From Tannerellaceae bacterium (GTDB taxonomy: Bacteria; Bacteroidota; Bacteroidia; Bacteroidales; Tannerellaceae), in contig JAISMW010000010.1 in the NCBI GenBank assembly GCA_031276545.1, positions 1-5,278 on the forward strand: DNA of 5,278 nt, in the 5' to 3' direction. Shown here one piece after another: positions 1-5,278 of the stretch (position 1 is its first letter; each line of letters starts with the position of its first letter). A program made the position numbers and the translations under genes. The notes under the pieces are model-generated. The model made no database searches. It had not been told where the DNA came from and worked only from the letters and a program-made list of their open reading frames with translations.

Positions 1-2
1 TT

Positions 3-77
3 ACTTATTGCTACATTTACAATCATTATCGGAAGGCAAGTAAACGCAATCAGGGCGAGAAGAACCCGAATGAATGA
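3..77 (+). CDS. Possible C-terminal end of an unidentified gene, cut by the left window edge
   Basis: Two plus-strand frames are open from the left edge. The frame starting at base 3 ends in TGA at 75-77, just before the G+C-rich intergenic stretch, and gives a hydrophilic tail ending KASKRNQGEKNPNE with codons usual for Bacteroides. The frame starting at base 1 gives a hydrophobic run (LLIATFTIIIG) followed by basic residues, like a last membrane helix, but has no stop until 331-333 and would have to run through a terminator. I favour the first because its stop lies in a sensible place. The strong terminator at 201-251 supports a plus-strand gene ending near here. The fragment is too short to name a product, and I cannot exclude that neither frame is coding. 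Confidence 0.3.
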   Translation, partial: TYCYIYNHYRKASKRNQGEKNPNE

Positions 78-148
78 GGGGGGAACCGGGATGCGTCGGC
101 GGGTACCTCCCAGCGCCTCCGGACCACCCCCTTTCGCTACGCGGCGAC

Positions 149-179
149 CTCCTGCCGGACGGGGAACGAACGGCAGGGG
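149..179. repeat. G+C-rich hairpin in the intergenic stretch
   Basis: CTCCTGCCG at 149-157 pairs with CGGCAGGGG at 171-179 (9 bp with one T-G wobble) around a 13-nt loop. It lies in a strongly G+C-rich, purine/pyrimidine-biased block at about 78-190 that does not look coding in any frame. No T run follows, so alone it is not a standard intrinsic terminator. It may add to the stop signal of the left-edge gene or be part of an intergenic repeat, which only a genome comparison could show. Confidence 0.4.
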
Positions 180-200
180 AGGGCGGGGAACAGCTAAAAA

Positions 201-251
201 ATGGAGAGAGGCTGCTTCCTTAACGGGGGGCAGCCTCTCTCTATCCTTTTT
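201..251 (+). terminator. Strong intrinsic terminator, probably bidirectional
   Basis: Positions 201-215 pair with 230-244 in a 15-bp stem with a single G-T wobble; its core is GAGAGAGGCTGC against GCAGCCTCTCTC. The loop is 14 nt (216-229). Five T's follow at 247-251 and six A's precede at 195-200, so the hairpin has a U run in RNA from either strand. It most likely ends the plus-strand transcript entering from the left edge and insulates the region before the exonuclease gene. Confidence 0.85.
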
Positions 252-271
252 ACTCCGTTTGTCAAATACGG

Positions 272-337
272 TTGTTCACTGTCAGCAAAAATCTTTTGAA
301 ACCCCGATTCGCCGATTCGCCCCGCGAAAGTGAACAA
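272..337. repeat. 9-bp inverted repeat enclosing an 8-bp tandem duplication
   Basis: TTGTTCACT at 272-280 is the exact reverse complement of AGTGAACAA at 329-337. Between them lies GATTCGCC repeated twice in tandem (306-313 and 314-321). The stretch follows the terminator directly and is not convincingly coding. It could be a small structured element, a paired operator or a degenerate mobile-element remnant; the sequence alone does not decide. Confidence 0.4.
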
Positions 338-601
338 AGTCGCTCGGATCACAGTTGTCAAGTATCAAGTATCATGAACTTGCGTAACATGAGTTAATTA
401 ATTAAATAGAGATTCTGAAAAAAATCAGAAGTATGAATCATAATGGTGAATAGTAAATCCCCTTTATTTATCCATTACGTAGCCGGTTAGAGAGAGAGTT
501 CGGCAGTGGCTCCGGTGTAACGTGCTCGTGGAAGGGACAGTTTTTCATCGCATACCGGAGGAGTTTCATAAATATTGAGAGTTAGCTGCGCGAAGTATAA
601 T
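338..601. other. Intergenic stretch with no convincing gene
   Basis: No reading frame here has plausible protein character. About 340-480 is A/T-rich and contains a short tandem repeat (AAGTATC twice, near 360-373), the palindromic run TTAATTAATTAA near 394-405, and a small hairpin (TTCTGA at 413-418 against TCAGAA at 425-430, loop of six A's). About 484-565 is more G+C-rich and holds a GGAGGAG purine run that no start codon follows at useful distance. No tRNA fold or known RNA motif was recognised. Confidence 0.5.
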
Positions 602-609
602 TAAATTTG
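602..609 (+). promoter_or_regulatory. Likely -7 box for the exonuclease gene
   Basis: TAAATTTG matches the Bacteroides primary sigma -7 consensus TAnnTTTG and is the only exact plus-strand match I found between the terminator and the exonuclease gene. No clear TTTG -33 element sits at the usual 19-21 bp upstream. Transcription would start near 615, giving a leader of about 60 nt before the start at 677. Confidence 0.45.
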
Positions 610-676
610 CAGGCCTGAAAACGGGTAAGGGTATATTGATATTGAGAAATGAACTGTTTTTATTGTTTAAAGATAG

Positions 677-1183
677 ATGTGGAATAATATGAAAGATTTT
701 GCAGCGATAGATTTTGAAACGGCAAACGGGATTCGCACAAGTATTTGCAGTGCAGGTGTCGTAATCGTGCGTGGTGGCGAGATTAGGGAAAAGATTTACC
801 GACTTGTCCGTCCCGAACCGGAATGGTATTCGTGGTGGAACACTCAGGTACACGGACTGACGGCCAAAGATACGGCACATTCTCCCCTGTTTCCCGATGT
901 GTGGGTGGACATTGCGCCGAAGATTGCCGGATTGCCGCTTGTGGCGCACAATAGCCCTTTCGACGAGAATTGCCTGAAAGCTGTGATGAAAACCTACCAA
1001 ATGGAGTATCCCGGTTACGAGTTTCACTGCACTTGCCGGGCCTCGCGGAGAATTTTCGGAAAAACTTTGCCCAACCATCAGCTTCAAACCGTTGCGATGC
1101 ATTGCGGTTATGACCTGACAAACCACCATCATGCTTTGGCGGATGCGGAAGCCTGTGCGATGATAGCCTTGCAGATTTTGTGA
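677..1183 (+). CDS. DnaQ-like DEDDh 3'-5' exonuclease domain protein
   Basis: This 168-residue protein is a stand-alone exonuclease domain of the RNase T / DNA polymerase III epsilon type, expected to remove nucleotides from 3' ends with two metal ions. All catalytic positions are visible: D12 and E14 in the Exo I motif (IDFETA), the family motif NTQVHGLT at 55-62, D96 in Exo II (AHNSPFD), and H151 and D156 in Exo III (HHALADA). It is much shorter than a polymerase and close to the bare domain length, with no extra domain, signal peptide or membrane segment. The first ATG is at 677, but a second at 689 begins directly before the conserved core (MKDFAAIDFE) and could be the true start. Its end touches the rpsA promoter region. 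Substrate and role (repair, RNA trimming or other) cannot be read from the sequence. Confidence 0.9.
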   Translation: MWNNMKDFAAIDFETANGIRTSICSAGVVIVRGGEIREKIYRLVRPEPEWYSWWNTQVHGLTAKDTAHSPLFPDVWVDIAPKIAGLPLVAHNSPFDENCLKAVMKTYQMEYPGYEFHCTCRASRRIFGKTLPNHQLQTVAMHCGYDLTNHHHALADAEACAMIALQIL

Positions 1184-1211
1184 AGATAATCAGAAAAAAA
1201 ACATACCTTTG
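1177..1211 (+). promoter_or_regulatory. rpsA promoter
   Basis: TACCTTTG at 1204-1211 is an exact Bacteroides -7 box. The nearest TTTG (1177-1180) lies 23 bp upstream, slightly wider than the usual 19-21 bp, and overlaps the last codons of the exonuclease gene. Transcription should start around 1217, giving rpsA an A/T-rich leader of roughly 70 nt without a Shine-Dalgarno match. Confidence 0.75.
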
Positions 1212-1237
1212 CTACGCTTTTTGGAGACAACAACATA

Positions 1238-1282
1238 ATGTCTAATTCAGTAATTAAACAAACTTTAGTATTAACAATTTAA
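1238..1282 (+). CDS. Possible 14-codon upstream ORF in the rpsA leader
   Basis: An ATG at 1238 opens a frame for MSNSVIKQTLVLTI that ends in TAA at 1280-1282, three bases before the rpsA ATG at 1286. It lies wholly in the predicted rpsA leader. Such spacing would allow reinitiation or coupling between a leader peptide and rpsA. No Shine-Dalgarno sequence precedes it, so translation is uncertain, and in an A/T-rich leader a frame this short can occur by chance. Confidence 0.3.
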   Translation: MSNSVIKQTLVLTI

Positions 1283-1285
1283 ACG

Positions 1286-3079
1286 ATGGAAAATTTAAAA
1301 AACATCCAGCCGGTTGAAGATTTTAACTGGGATTCGTACGAACAAGGAGATTCGTACGGCAAAGAAAACAAGGAAAGCCTTGTGAAAACGTACGACGAAA
1401 CTTTGAATACCGTAAAGGACAAAGAAGTAGTCCTCGGAACCGTTACGGCCATGAACAAGCGTGAGGTGGTGGTAAACATCGGTTTCAAATCAGACGGCGT
1501 AGTGGCCATGTCTGAATTTCGGTATAATCCCGACTTGAAAGTAGGCGACGAAGTAGAAGTCTATATCGAAAGTCAGGAAGACAAAAAAGGACAGCTCATC
1601 CTCTCTCACAAGAAAGCACGCGCTACGCGTTCCTGGGATCGCGTAAACGAAGCAAAGGAAAAAGACGAAATCATCAAAGGCTTTATCAAGTGCCGCACCA
1701 AAGGCGGTATGATTGTGGATGTATTCGGTATCGAAGCCTTTTTGCCCGGTTCGCAGATTGATGTGAAACCTATCCGCGATTACGATGTGTTTGTAAATAA
1801 GACGATGGAATTTAAGATTGTGAAGATCAGCGAAGAATTTAAGAACGTGGTGGTATCCCACAAAGCTCTTATCGAAGCTGAACTGGAACAGCAGAAAAAA
1901 GAAATCATTTCCAAACTGGAAAAAGGGCAGGTACTGGAAGGTACCGTCAAGAACATCACTTCGTATGGCGTCTTTATCGACCTGGGTGGAGTGGACGGAC
2001 TTATCCACATCACCGACCTCTCCTGGGGACGCGTGTCACACCCCGAAGAAATCGTACAGTTAGACCAGAAAATCAATGTAGTTATCCTCGATTTCGACGA
2101 CGAAAAGAGGCGCATCGCACTGGGGTTGAAACAACTGACGCCGCATCCGTGGGATGCCTTAGACCAGGATTTGAAAGTAGGCGACCACGTCAAAGGAAAA
2201 GTCGTAGTGATGGCCGATTACGGCGCCTTTATCGAAATCGCTCCGGGCGTGGAAGGTCTCATTCACGTATCGGAAATGTCGTGGACACAGCATCTGCGCA
2301 GCGCACAGGACTTCATGAAGGTAGGCGACGACGTCGAAGCCGTGATTCTGACCCTCGACCGCGACGAACGCAAAATGTCGCTCGGCATCAAACAATTGAA
2401 GTCAGACCCCTGGGAAGATATAGAATCCCGTTTCCCCATAGGATCGGAACACAAGGCCAGAGTGCGTAATTTCACCAACTTCGGCGTATTCGTTGAAATA
2501 GAAGAAGGGGTGGATGGACTTATCCACATATCCGACCTCTCCTGGACCAAGAAAATCAAGCACCCCAGCGAATTTACGCAGATTGGCGCCGAGATTGAAG
2601 TTCAGGTACTGGAAATCGACAAGGAAAACCGCCGCCTTAGCTTAGGTCACAAGCAGTTGGAAGAAAATCCCTGGGATGTATTCGAAACCATCTTTACCGT
2701 CAACTCTATCCACGAAGGGACGATTATAGAAGTACTGGATAAAGGCGCCGTAATCTCTTTGCCTTATGGCGTAGAAGGCTTTGCCACTCCCAAGCACCTG
2801 GTGAAAGAAGACGGTTCGCAGGCTGCCGTAGAGGAAAGATTGCAGTTTAAGGTAATTGAATTCAACAAGGAAACCAAGCGCATCATCCTTTCGCATAGCC
2901 GCATCCACGAAGACGAGCAAAAGAACGCCCGAAAAGAAGCCGCTGCCGCTACCGGCGAAAAGAAAAGCAGACGAAGCAAAAAAGAAGAAGACGTTCCGAT
3001 GCCTACCGTAGAAAAGACGACTTTGGGAGATATCGAAGAACTGGTCGCCCTGAAAGAAAAAATGTCCGGAAACGAATAG
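1286..3079 (+). CDS. rpsA: 30S ribosomal protein S1
   Basis: The 597-residue protein is built from six S1 (OB-fold) RNA-binding domains at about residues 46-111, 127-193, 213-284, 298-371, 385-458 and 471-540. Domains 3-5 carry the classic pattern YGVF/YGAF/FGVF, then DGLIH or EGLIH and DLSW or EMSW, and end in a conserved xLGxKQL. Domains 1, 2 and 6 are more diverged, as in S1 of other bacteria. S1 sits on the small ribosomal subunit and binds mRNA leaders for initiation; this matters in Bacteroidetes, where Shine-Dalgarno pairing is little used. A charged, Lys/Glu-rich and probably disordered tail (about 541-597) follows the last domain. The ATG at 1286 gives full length and fits the promoter. 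The gene has its own promoter and terminator, so it is probably transcribed alone. S1 is known to control its own synthesis in other bacteria; here the leader with its short upstream frame is the place to look. Confidence 0.97.
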   Translation: MENLKNIQPVEDFNWDSYEQGDSYGKENKESLVKTYDETLNTVKDKEVVLGTVTAMNKREVVVNIGFKSDGVVAMSEFRYNPDLKVGDEVEVYIESQEDKKGQLILSHKKARATRSWDRVNEAKEKDEIIKGFIKCRTKGGMIVDVFGIEAFLPGSQIDVKPIRDYDVFVNKTMEFKIVKISEEFKNVVVSHKALIEAELEQQKKEIISKLEKGQVLEGTVKNITSYGVFIDLGGVDGLIHITDLSWGRVSHPEEIVQLDQKINVVILDFDDEKRRIALGLKQLTPHPWDALDQDLKVGDHVKGKVVVMADYGAFIEIAPGVEGLIHVSEMSWTQHLRSAQDFMKVGDDVEAVILTLDRDERKMSLGIKQLKSDPWEDIESRFPIGSEHKARVRNFTNFGVFVEIEEGVDGLIHISDLSWTKKIKHPSEFTQIGAEIEVQVLEIDKENRRLSLGHKQLEENPWDVFETIFTVNSIHEGTIIEVLDKGAVISLPYGVEGFATPKHLVKEDGSQAAVEERLQFKVIEFNKETKRIILSHSRIHEDEQKNARKEAAAATGEKKSRRSKKEEDVPMPTVEKTTLGDIEELVALKEKMSGNE

Positions 3080-3101
3080 ACATTCATGCTCTTTTAATAT
3101 A

Positions 3102-3151
3102 AAATGCTCATGCTCCACGGTTCACCTGCCGGGACATGAGCATTTGTTTTT
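3102..3151 (+). terminator. rpsA intrinsic terminator
   Basis: AAATGCTCATG at 3102-3112 is the exact reverse complement of CATGAGCATTT at 3135-3145, giving an 11-bp stem with a 22-nt loop that may fold further. TTTTT at 3147-3151 follows. It starts 22 nt after the rpsA stop codon, as expected for the end of that transcript. Confidence 0.8.
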
Positions 3152-3185
3152 CCGTATCTTCCGGCTCGTGGAGGCGTGAAAAGCC

Positions 3186-3216
3186 TTTTATTTCCGAACG
3201 CATTGTCGTACTTTTG
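3186..3216 (+). promoter_or_regulatory. Promoter of the methyltransferase gene
   Basis: TACTTTTG at 3209-3216 matches the Bacteroides -7 consensus TAnnTTTG exactly. A T-rich -33-like element (TTTTA at 3186-3190) lies 18-19 bp upstream. The predicted start near 3222 leaves a leader of about 27 nt with an A run before the ATG. Together with the preceding terminator this makes the gene a separate unit from rpsA. Confidence 0.7.
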
Positions 3217-3248
3217 CGTCACCGCATTTCTTAATAAAAAAACAGCTT

Positions 3249-3938
3249 ATGGAATTTGAATATACCGGTACGGACAATCTCGAAGTGATGCAAAAAGCCA
3301 TACACTATAACGCATTTCTTATTTCACTTATCACCGGACAGCCCCGTTCGGCTTCCGATAAAATACTGGATATAGGAGCAGGCATTGGCTCTTTTGCCGA
3401 AGCGATTCGGGCAAAGGGCTTCGAGGTGCATTGCCTGGAACCCGATCTGCAGCAGGCTCAATTGTTGGAACGGAAAGGATTTACGGTAAACACCTCTCTT
3501 GACGGGATTGCCGACGGAAGCTTTCATTTCATGTACGCCCTGAATGTACTGGAACATATTGAAAAGGACAGGGAAGCCCTGTCGGAATGGGCCGGGAAAT
3601 TAAAAAAAGGAGGCAGGCTGCTGATTTATGTACCCGCCTTCAATCTGCTCTACTCCAGCATGGATAGAAAAGTGGGGCATTACCGGAGATACCGGAAAAA
3701 ACAACTGACGGAAATCATCGAATCCGCCGGCTTGAAGCCCGTGAGCAGTGCGAGATATGCAGACTGCATCGGGTTCTTTGTAGCACTCCTGTACAAACTG
3801 ATCAACAGAAAAACGGGGGATATCCACGAAAAGAGTTTGATGTTCTATGATAGATTCCTCTTTCCCTTAAGTTCCGCCGGAGATTGCTTCTTCCATCATT
3901 TCTTTGGAAAAAATGTATTCATTGTAGCAGAGAAGTAA
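3249..3938 (+). CDS. Class I SAM-dependent methyltransferase
   Basis: The 229-residue protein has the Rossmann-type methyltransferase fold. The glycine-rich SAM-binding motif I is ILDIGAGIGSF (39-49), the acidic residue ending strand 2 is E64 (HCLEPD), motif IV-like YALNVLEHI is at 96-104, and KLKKGGRLLIYVPAF (117-131) follows. After the core comes a basic stretch DRKVGHYRRYRKKQL (139-153), often seen in UbiG/UbiE-like methyltransferases encoded near lipid or glycan genes, then an aromatic, hydrophobic C-terminal third (about 174-228) that could contact membrane or bind a hydrophobic substrate. There is no signal peptide, so it should be cytosolic. The ATG at 3249 is placed well after its promoter. 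Neighbours give no hint of the acceptor: the gene stands alone and converges with the radical SAM gene. The family is clear; the methyl acceptor is unknown. Confidence 0.9.
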   Translation: MEFEYTGTDNLEVMQKAIHYNAFLISLITGQPRSASDKILDIGAGIGSFAEAIRAKGFEVHCLEPDLQQAQLLERKGFTVNTSLDGIADGSFHFMYALNVLEHIEKDREALSEWAGKLKKGGRLLIYVPAFNLLYSSMDRKVGHYRRYRKKQLTEIIESAGLKPVSSARYADCIGFFVALLYKLINRKTGDIHEKSLMFYDRFLFPLSSAGDCFFHHFFGKNVFIVAEK

Positions 3939-4005
3939 TCTTCGTACCTCCTCGCTACCTGTCTCCGCAGGGGGGAGTAAGCGCTTATTTCCATTATGAT
4001 TTTTA
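3939..4005. other. Convergent intergenic gap, no clear terminator
   Basis: This 67-bp gap separates the ends of two convergent genes. It holds a perfect 10-bp palindrome, TAAGCGCTTA (3978-3987), and a weak hairpin (CTCC at 3963-3966 with GGAG at 3974-3977), flanked on the right by a T-rich stretch near 3999-4007. Neither is a convincing intrinsic terminator, though one shared bidirectional element would be expected here. Confidence 0.35.
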
Positions 4006-4959
4006 TTAAATAATCGTTCCGGGTTGCCGGTTCGCCGCGTACAATCTTCCCTGTCGGGCATTGCGTTCGGTCATGCGGGCATGTACTTTCGCGGTGACGG
4101 CATGGTTTTTCAGCCCCCAGTCCGGCGCTATCAGCAGTTCTTTGGGCGATTGAGAGACGAAGCGTTCCACGGCGATGGCCGGGTTCAGGCGTTCCAGGAA
4201 GTCGATCGCCAGGTCGATGTATTCGTCTATGTCGGGCAGATGAAAGCGTTCGGGACATTCGGCATACTCTCCGGCCATGCGCGTATGCCGTATCAGTTGC
4301 AACTGGTGCAGCTTGAGGGCGGTCAGGGGAAGGTCGGACAGGGTGGCGGCATGACCGAGCATGTCGTCCCGGCTTTCGCCCGGAAGCCCCAGGATGAGGT
4401 GTGCGCCGACAGGGATGCCTCTGGCTGCCGTGCGGCGTATGGCGTCTTCCGATTCGGCTTGCGTATGTCCACGGTTGATGTGCCGAAGCGTTGCATCGAG
4501 GGTACTTTCCAGGCCATATTCAATGAGTAGGAATTTCTTACGCGAAAGATCGGCAAAGTAGTCGAGCAGTTCCTCCGGCATACAGTCCGGACGGGTGCCC
4601 ACGATCAGCCCGCTTACTCCGGGGACGGCCAGGGCTTCTTCGTACTGGCGGATGAGGCGGTCGGTGGCGGCGTAGGTGCCGGTGTAGGCCTGGAAGTAGG
4701 CGAGGTATTTCATTTCGGGATATTTGCGGGCGAAGAAGCGGATGCCGGCCGTCAACTGCTCCCCTACCGTTTGATGCGTATGGCAGTAGGCGGGGCTGAA
4801 GGTTTGGTTGTTGCAGTAAGTGCATCCGCCCCATCCTTTCGAGCCGTCCCTGTTGGGACAGGTGAAGCCTGCATGGACGGATATTTTTTGCACCTTGAAG
4901 GGAAATGTTTCACGCAGGAAACTTCCGAAATCCCGGTAGCGTTTCATCATTGTACTCAT
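4006..4959 (-). CDS. Radical SAM protein of the YhcC / TIGR01212 family
   Basis: This 317-residue protein carries an iron-sulfur cluster motif of the spaced form CxxxxxxxxxxxCxxC: C34, C46 and C49 in FTCPNRDG...GGCTYCN. That spacing, the following NQTFSP, the conserved GTRPDCMP (121-128), EYGLES (147-152), RGHT (163-166) and HLILGLPGE (187-195) fit the YhcC-like branch, which is related to the Elp3 radical SAM domain. Length matches the family at a little over 300 residues. It should cleave S-adenosylmethionine to a 5'-deoxyadenosyl radical in the cytosol; the substrate of this family is not known to me. The ATG at 4959 is chosen as the longest start, with ATGs at 4950 and 4947 as alternatives. 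The gene is visibly richer in G+C than the methyltransferase and exonuclease genes. The gene upstream on the same strand ends about 226 bp before it, with the 23-bp array between. Confidence 0.9.
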   Translation of the reverse strand: MSTMMKRYRDFGSFLRETFPFKVQKISVHAGFTCPNRDGSKGWGGCTYCNNQTFSPAYCHTHQTVGEQLTAGIRFFARKYPEMKYLAYFQAYTGTYAATDRLIRQYEEALAVPGVSGLIVGTRPDCMPEELLDYFADLSRKKFLLIEYGLESTLDATLRHINRGHTQAESEDAIRRTAARGIPVGAHLILGLPGESRDDMLGHAATLSDLPLTALKLHQLQLIRHTRMAGEYAECPERFHLPDIDEYIDLAIDFLERLNPAIAVERFVSQSPKELLIAPDWGLKNHAVTAKVHARMTERNARQGRLYAANRQPGTII

Positions 4960-4996
4960 ACGGAAAGTCTGTTCATCCGGTTGTATTAACAGGGGG

Positions 4997-5004
4997 CGAA
5001 TGTA
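4997..5004 (-). promoter_or_regulatory. Possible -7 box for the radical SAM gene
   Basis: On the minus strand this reads TACATTCG, one mismatch from TAnnTTTG, and lies 37 bp before the ATG at 4959. No TTTG stands at the usual distance upstream. If real, the 23-bp array lies upstream of the promoter and would not be part of this transcript's leader. Confidence 0.4.
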
Positions 5005-5037
5005 GCGAAAGTTTAGGTTGGTTTTGCTAAGGGTCGA

Positions 5038-5184
5038 GTATTAGCGTTGATACGAGTGACGTATTAACGTTGATACGAGTGACGTATCAGCGTTGATACG
5101 AGTGACGTATTAGCGTTGATACGAGTGACGTATTAGCGTTGATACGAGTGACGTATTAACGTTGATACGAGTGACGTATCAGCG
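5038..5184. repeat. Tandem array of six 23-bp units, each a potential hairpin
   Basis: Six complete 23-bp units start at 5038, 5061, 5084, 5107, 5130 and 5153, with a 9-bp partial unit at 5176-5184. Units differ only at two places within GTATYAR near their start. Each contains the dyad ATACG-AGTGA-CGTAT, extending to a 10-bp stem (CGTTGATACG against CGTATYARCG) with a 5-nt loop. The six hairpins occupy 5045-5069, 5068-5092, 5091-5115, 5114-5138, 5137-5161 and 5160-5184, neighbours sharing a CG. There are no spacers, so this is not CRISPR, and 23 is not a multiple of three while stops occur in all frames, so it is not coding. It fills most of the gap between two co-oriented minus-strand genes and begins one base after the upstream gene's stop codon. 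Possible roles: a protein-binding array, a structured RNA or terminator-like region, or a neutral variable-number repeat. Confidence 0.95.
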
Positions 5185-5185
5185 A

Positions 5186-5278
5186 CTACTTCCCCGGAAC
5201 GGGTCCGGGGATTGTGCTGCGCGTTTTTTCGCAGATTATGGTACGGGGTTCTGTGGCAATCACGGCATAGCCATCGCC
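5186..5278 (-). CDS. C-terminal 30 codons of an unidentified gene, cut by the right window edge
   Basis: The minus strand is open from the right edge to a TAG at 5186-5188. The 30 visible residues begin GDGYAVIATEPRT and end IICEKTRSTIPGPVPGK, with codon choice like the genuine genes here. The stop abuts the 23-bp array, which marks a natural gene boundary. The gene is oriented like the radical SAM gene but separated from it by the array. I do not recognise the protein from this tail. A plus-strand frame is also open across this stretch, so the call is moderate. Confidence 0.55.
   Translation of the reverse strand, partial: GDGYAVIATEPRTIICEKTRSTIPGPVPGK
5192..5210. repeat. Perfect G+C-rich hairpin inside the end of the right-edge gene
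   Basis: CCCCGGA (5192-5198) and TCCGGGG (5204-5210) are exact reverse complements around a 5-nt loop, giving a very stable 7-bp stem. It lies within the last codons of the minus-strand gene (the PGPVPG region) and three bases before its stop. No T run follows on the minus strand, so it is not a standard terminator by itself, but it could stop RNA decay or act together with the adjoining array. Confidence 0.6.

Noticed and set aside
1..333. Plus-strand frame open from the left edge to a TGA at 331-333, beginning with a hydrophobic stretch
   Set aside because: Past about base 75 it encodes Pro/Gly/Arg-rich low-complexity sequence and runs through a strong terminator, so it cannot be the natural end of a gene. 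A frameshift near base 60 joining its hydrophobic start to the tail ending at 77 is conceivable but cannot be shown without homologues.
556..562. GGAGGAG run resembling a Shine-Dalgarno sequence
   Set aside because: No ATG follows at a suitable distance, and genes in this window do not rely on such sites.
566..1132. Minus-strand open frame of 188 codons overlapping the exonuclease gene
   Set aside because: It is antisense to a gene with all five catalytic residues intact and shows no recognisable protein motif.
1490..2008. Minus-strand open frame of 172 codons within rpsA
   Set aside because: It is antisense to conserved S1 domains and has no motif of its own.
3944..3977. Apparent likeness between this gap and the G+C-rich block near 102-165 (both have GTACCTCC, CGCTAC and a G run)
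   Set aside because: The shared pieces are short, differently spaced and low in complexity, so a common repeat family cannot be claimed from two copies.
4024..4530. Plus-strand open frame of 168 codons within the radical SAM gene
   Set aside because: It is the mirror of a clear radical SAM protein; open antisense frames are common in G+C-rich genes.
5038..5184. CRISPR array
   Set aside because: Units are directly adjacent with no unique spacers, and no cas gene is nearby.

Overview
The window looks like chromosomal DNA of a Bacteroidales bacterium, most likely Bacteroides. Two promoters match the Bacteroides -7 box TAnnTTTG exactly (before rpsA and before the methyltransferase). No gene has a strong Shine-Dalgarno sequence, and the leaders are A/T-rich. 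The rpsA product is a roughly 600-residue, six-domain S1 protein with a charged tail. The genus is inferred from these traits and not proven.

Layout. Positions 1-77 may hold the last codons of a plus-strand gene cut by the window edge. Positions 78-250 are G+C-rich and hairpin-rich, ending in a strong and probably bidirectional intrinsic terminator. Positions 251-676 hold no convincing gene, only a 9-bp inverted repeat, a small hairpin and a likely promoter. A small DEDDh 3'-5' exonuclease gene follows (677-1183). Then come the rpsA promoter, a leader carrying a 14-codon upstream reading frame, and rpsA (1286-3079) with its own terminator. A separately promoted class I SAM-dependent methyltransferase gene (3249-3938) meets a minus-strand radical SAM gene of the YhcC/TIGR01212 type (4006-4959) tail to tail. 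Upstream of the radical SAM gene is an array of six 23-bp units (5038-5184). It begins next to the stop codon of another minus-strand gene, of which only the last 30 codons are present.

The genes do not form an obvious pathway: each complete gene seems to have its own promoter, with terminators after the left-edge gene and after rpsA. rpsA is core translation machinery; the other complete genes are family-level assignments. The most unusual element is the 23-bp array. Each unit can form a 10-bp stem with an AGTGA loop, and every difference between units keeps the stem paired in plus-strand RNA by G-U wobble. I see no sign of a phage, transposon, CRISPR system or defence island.
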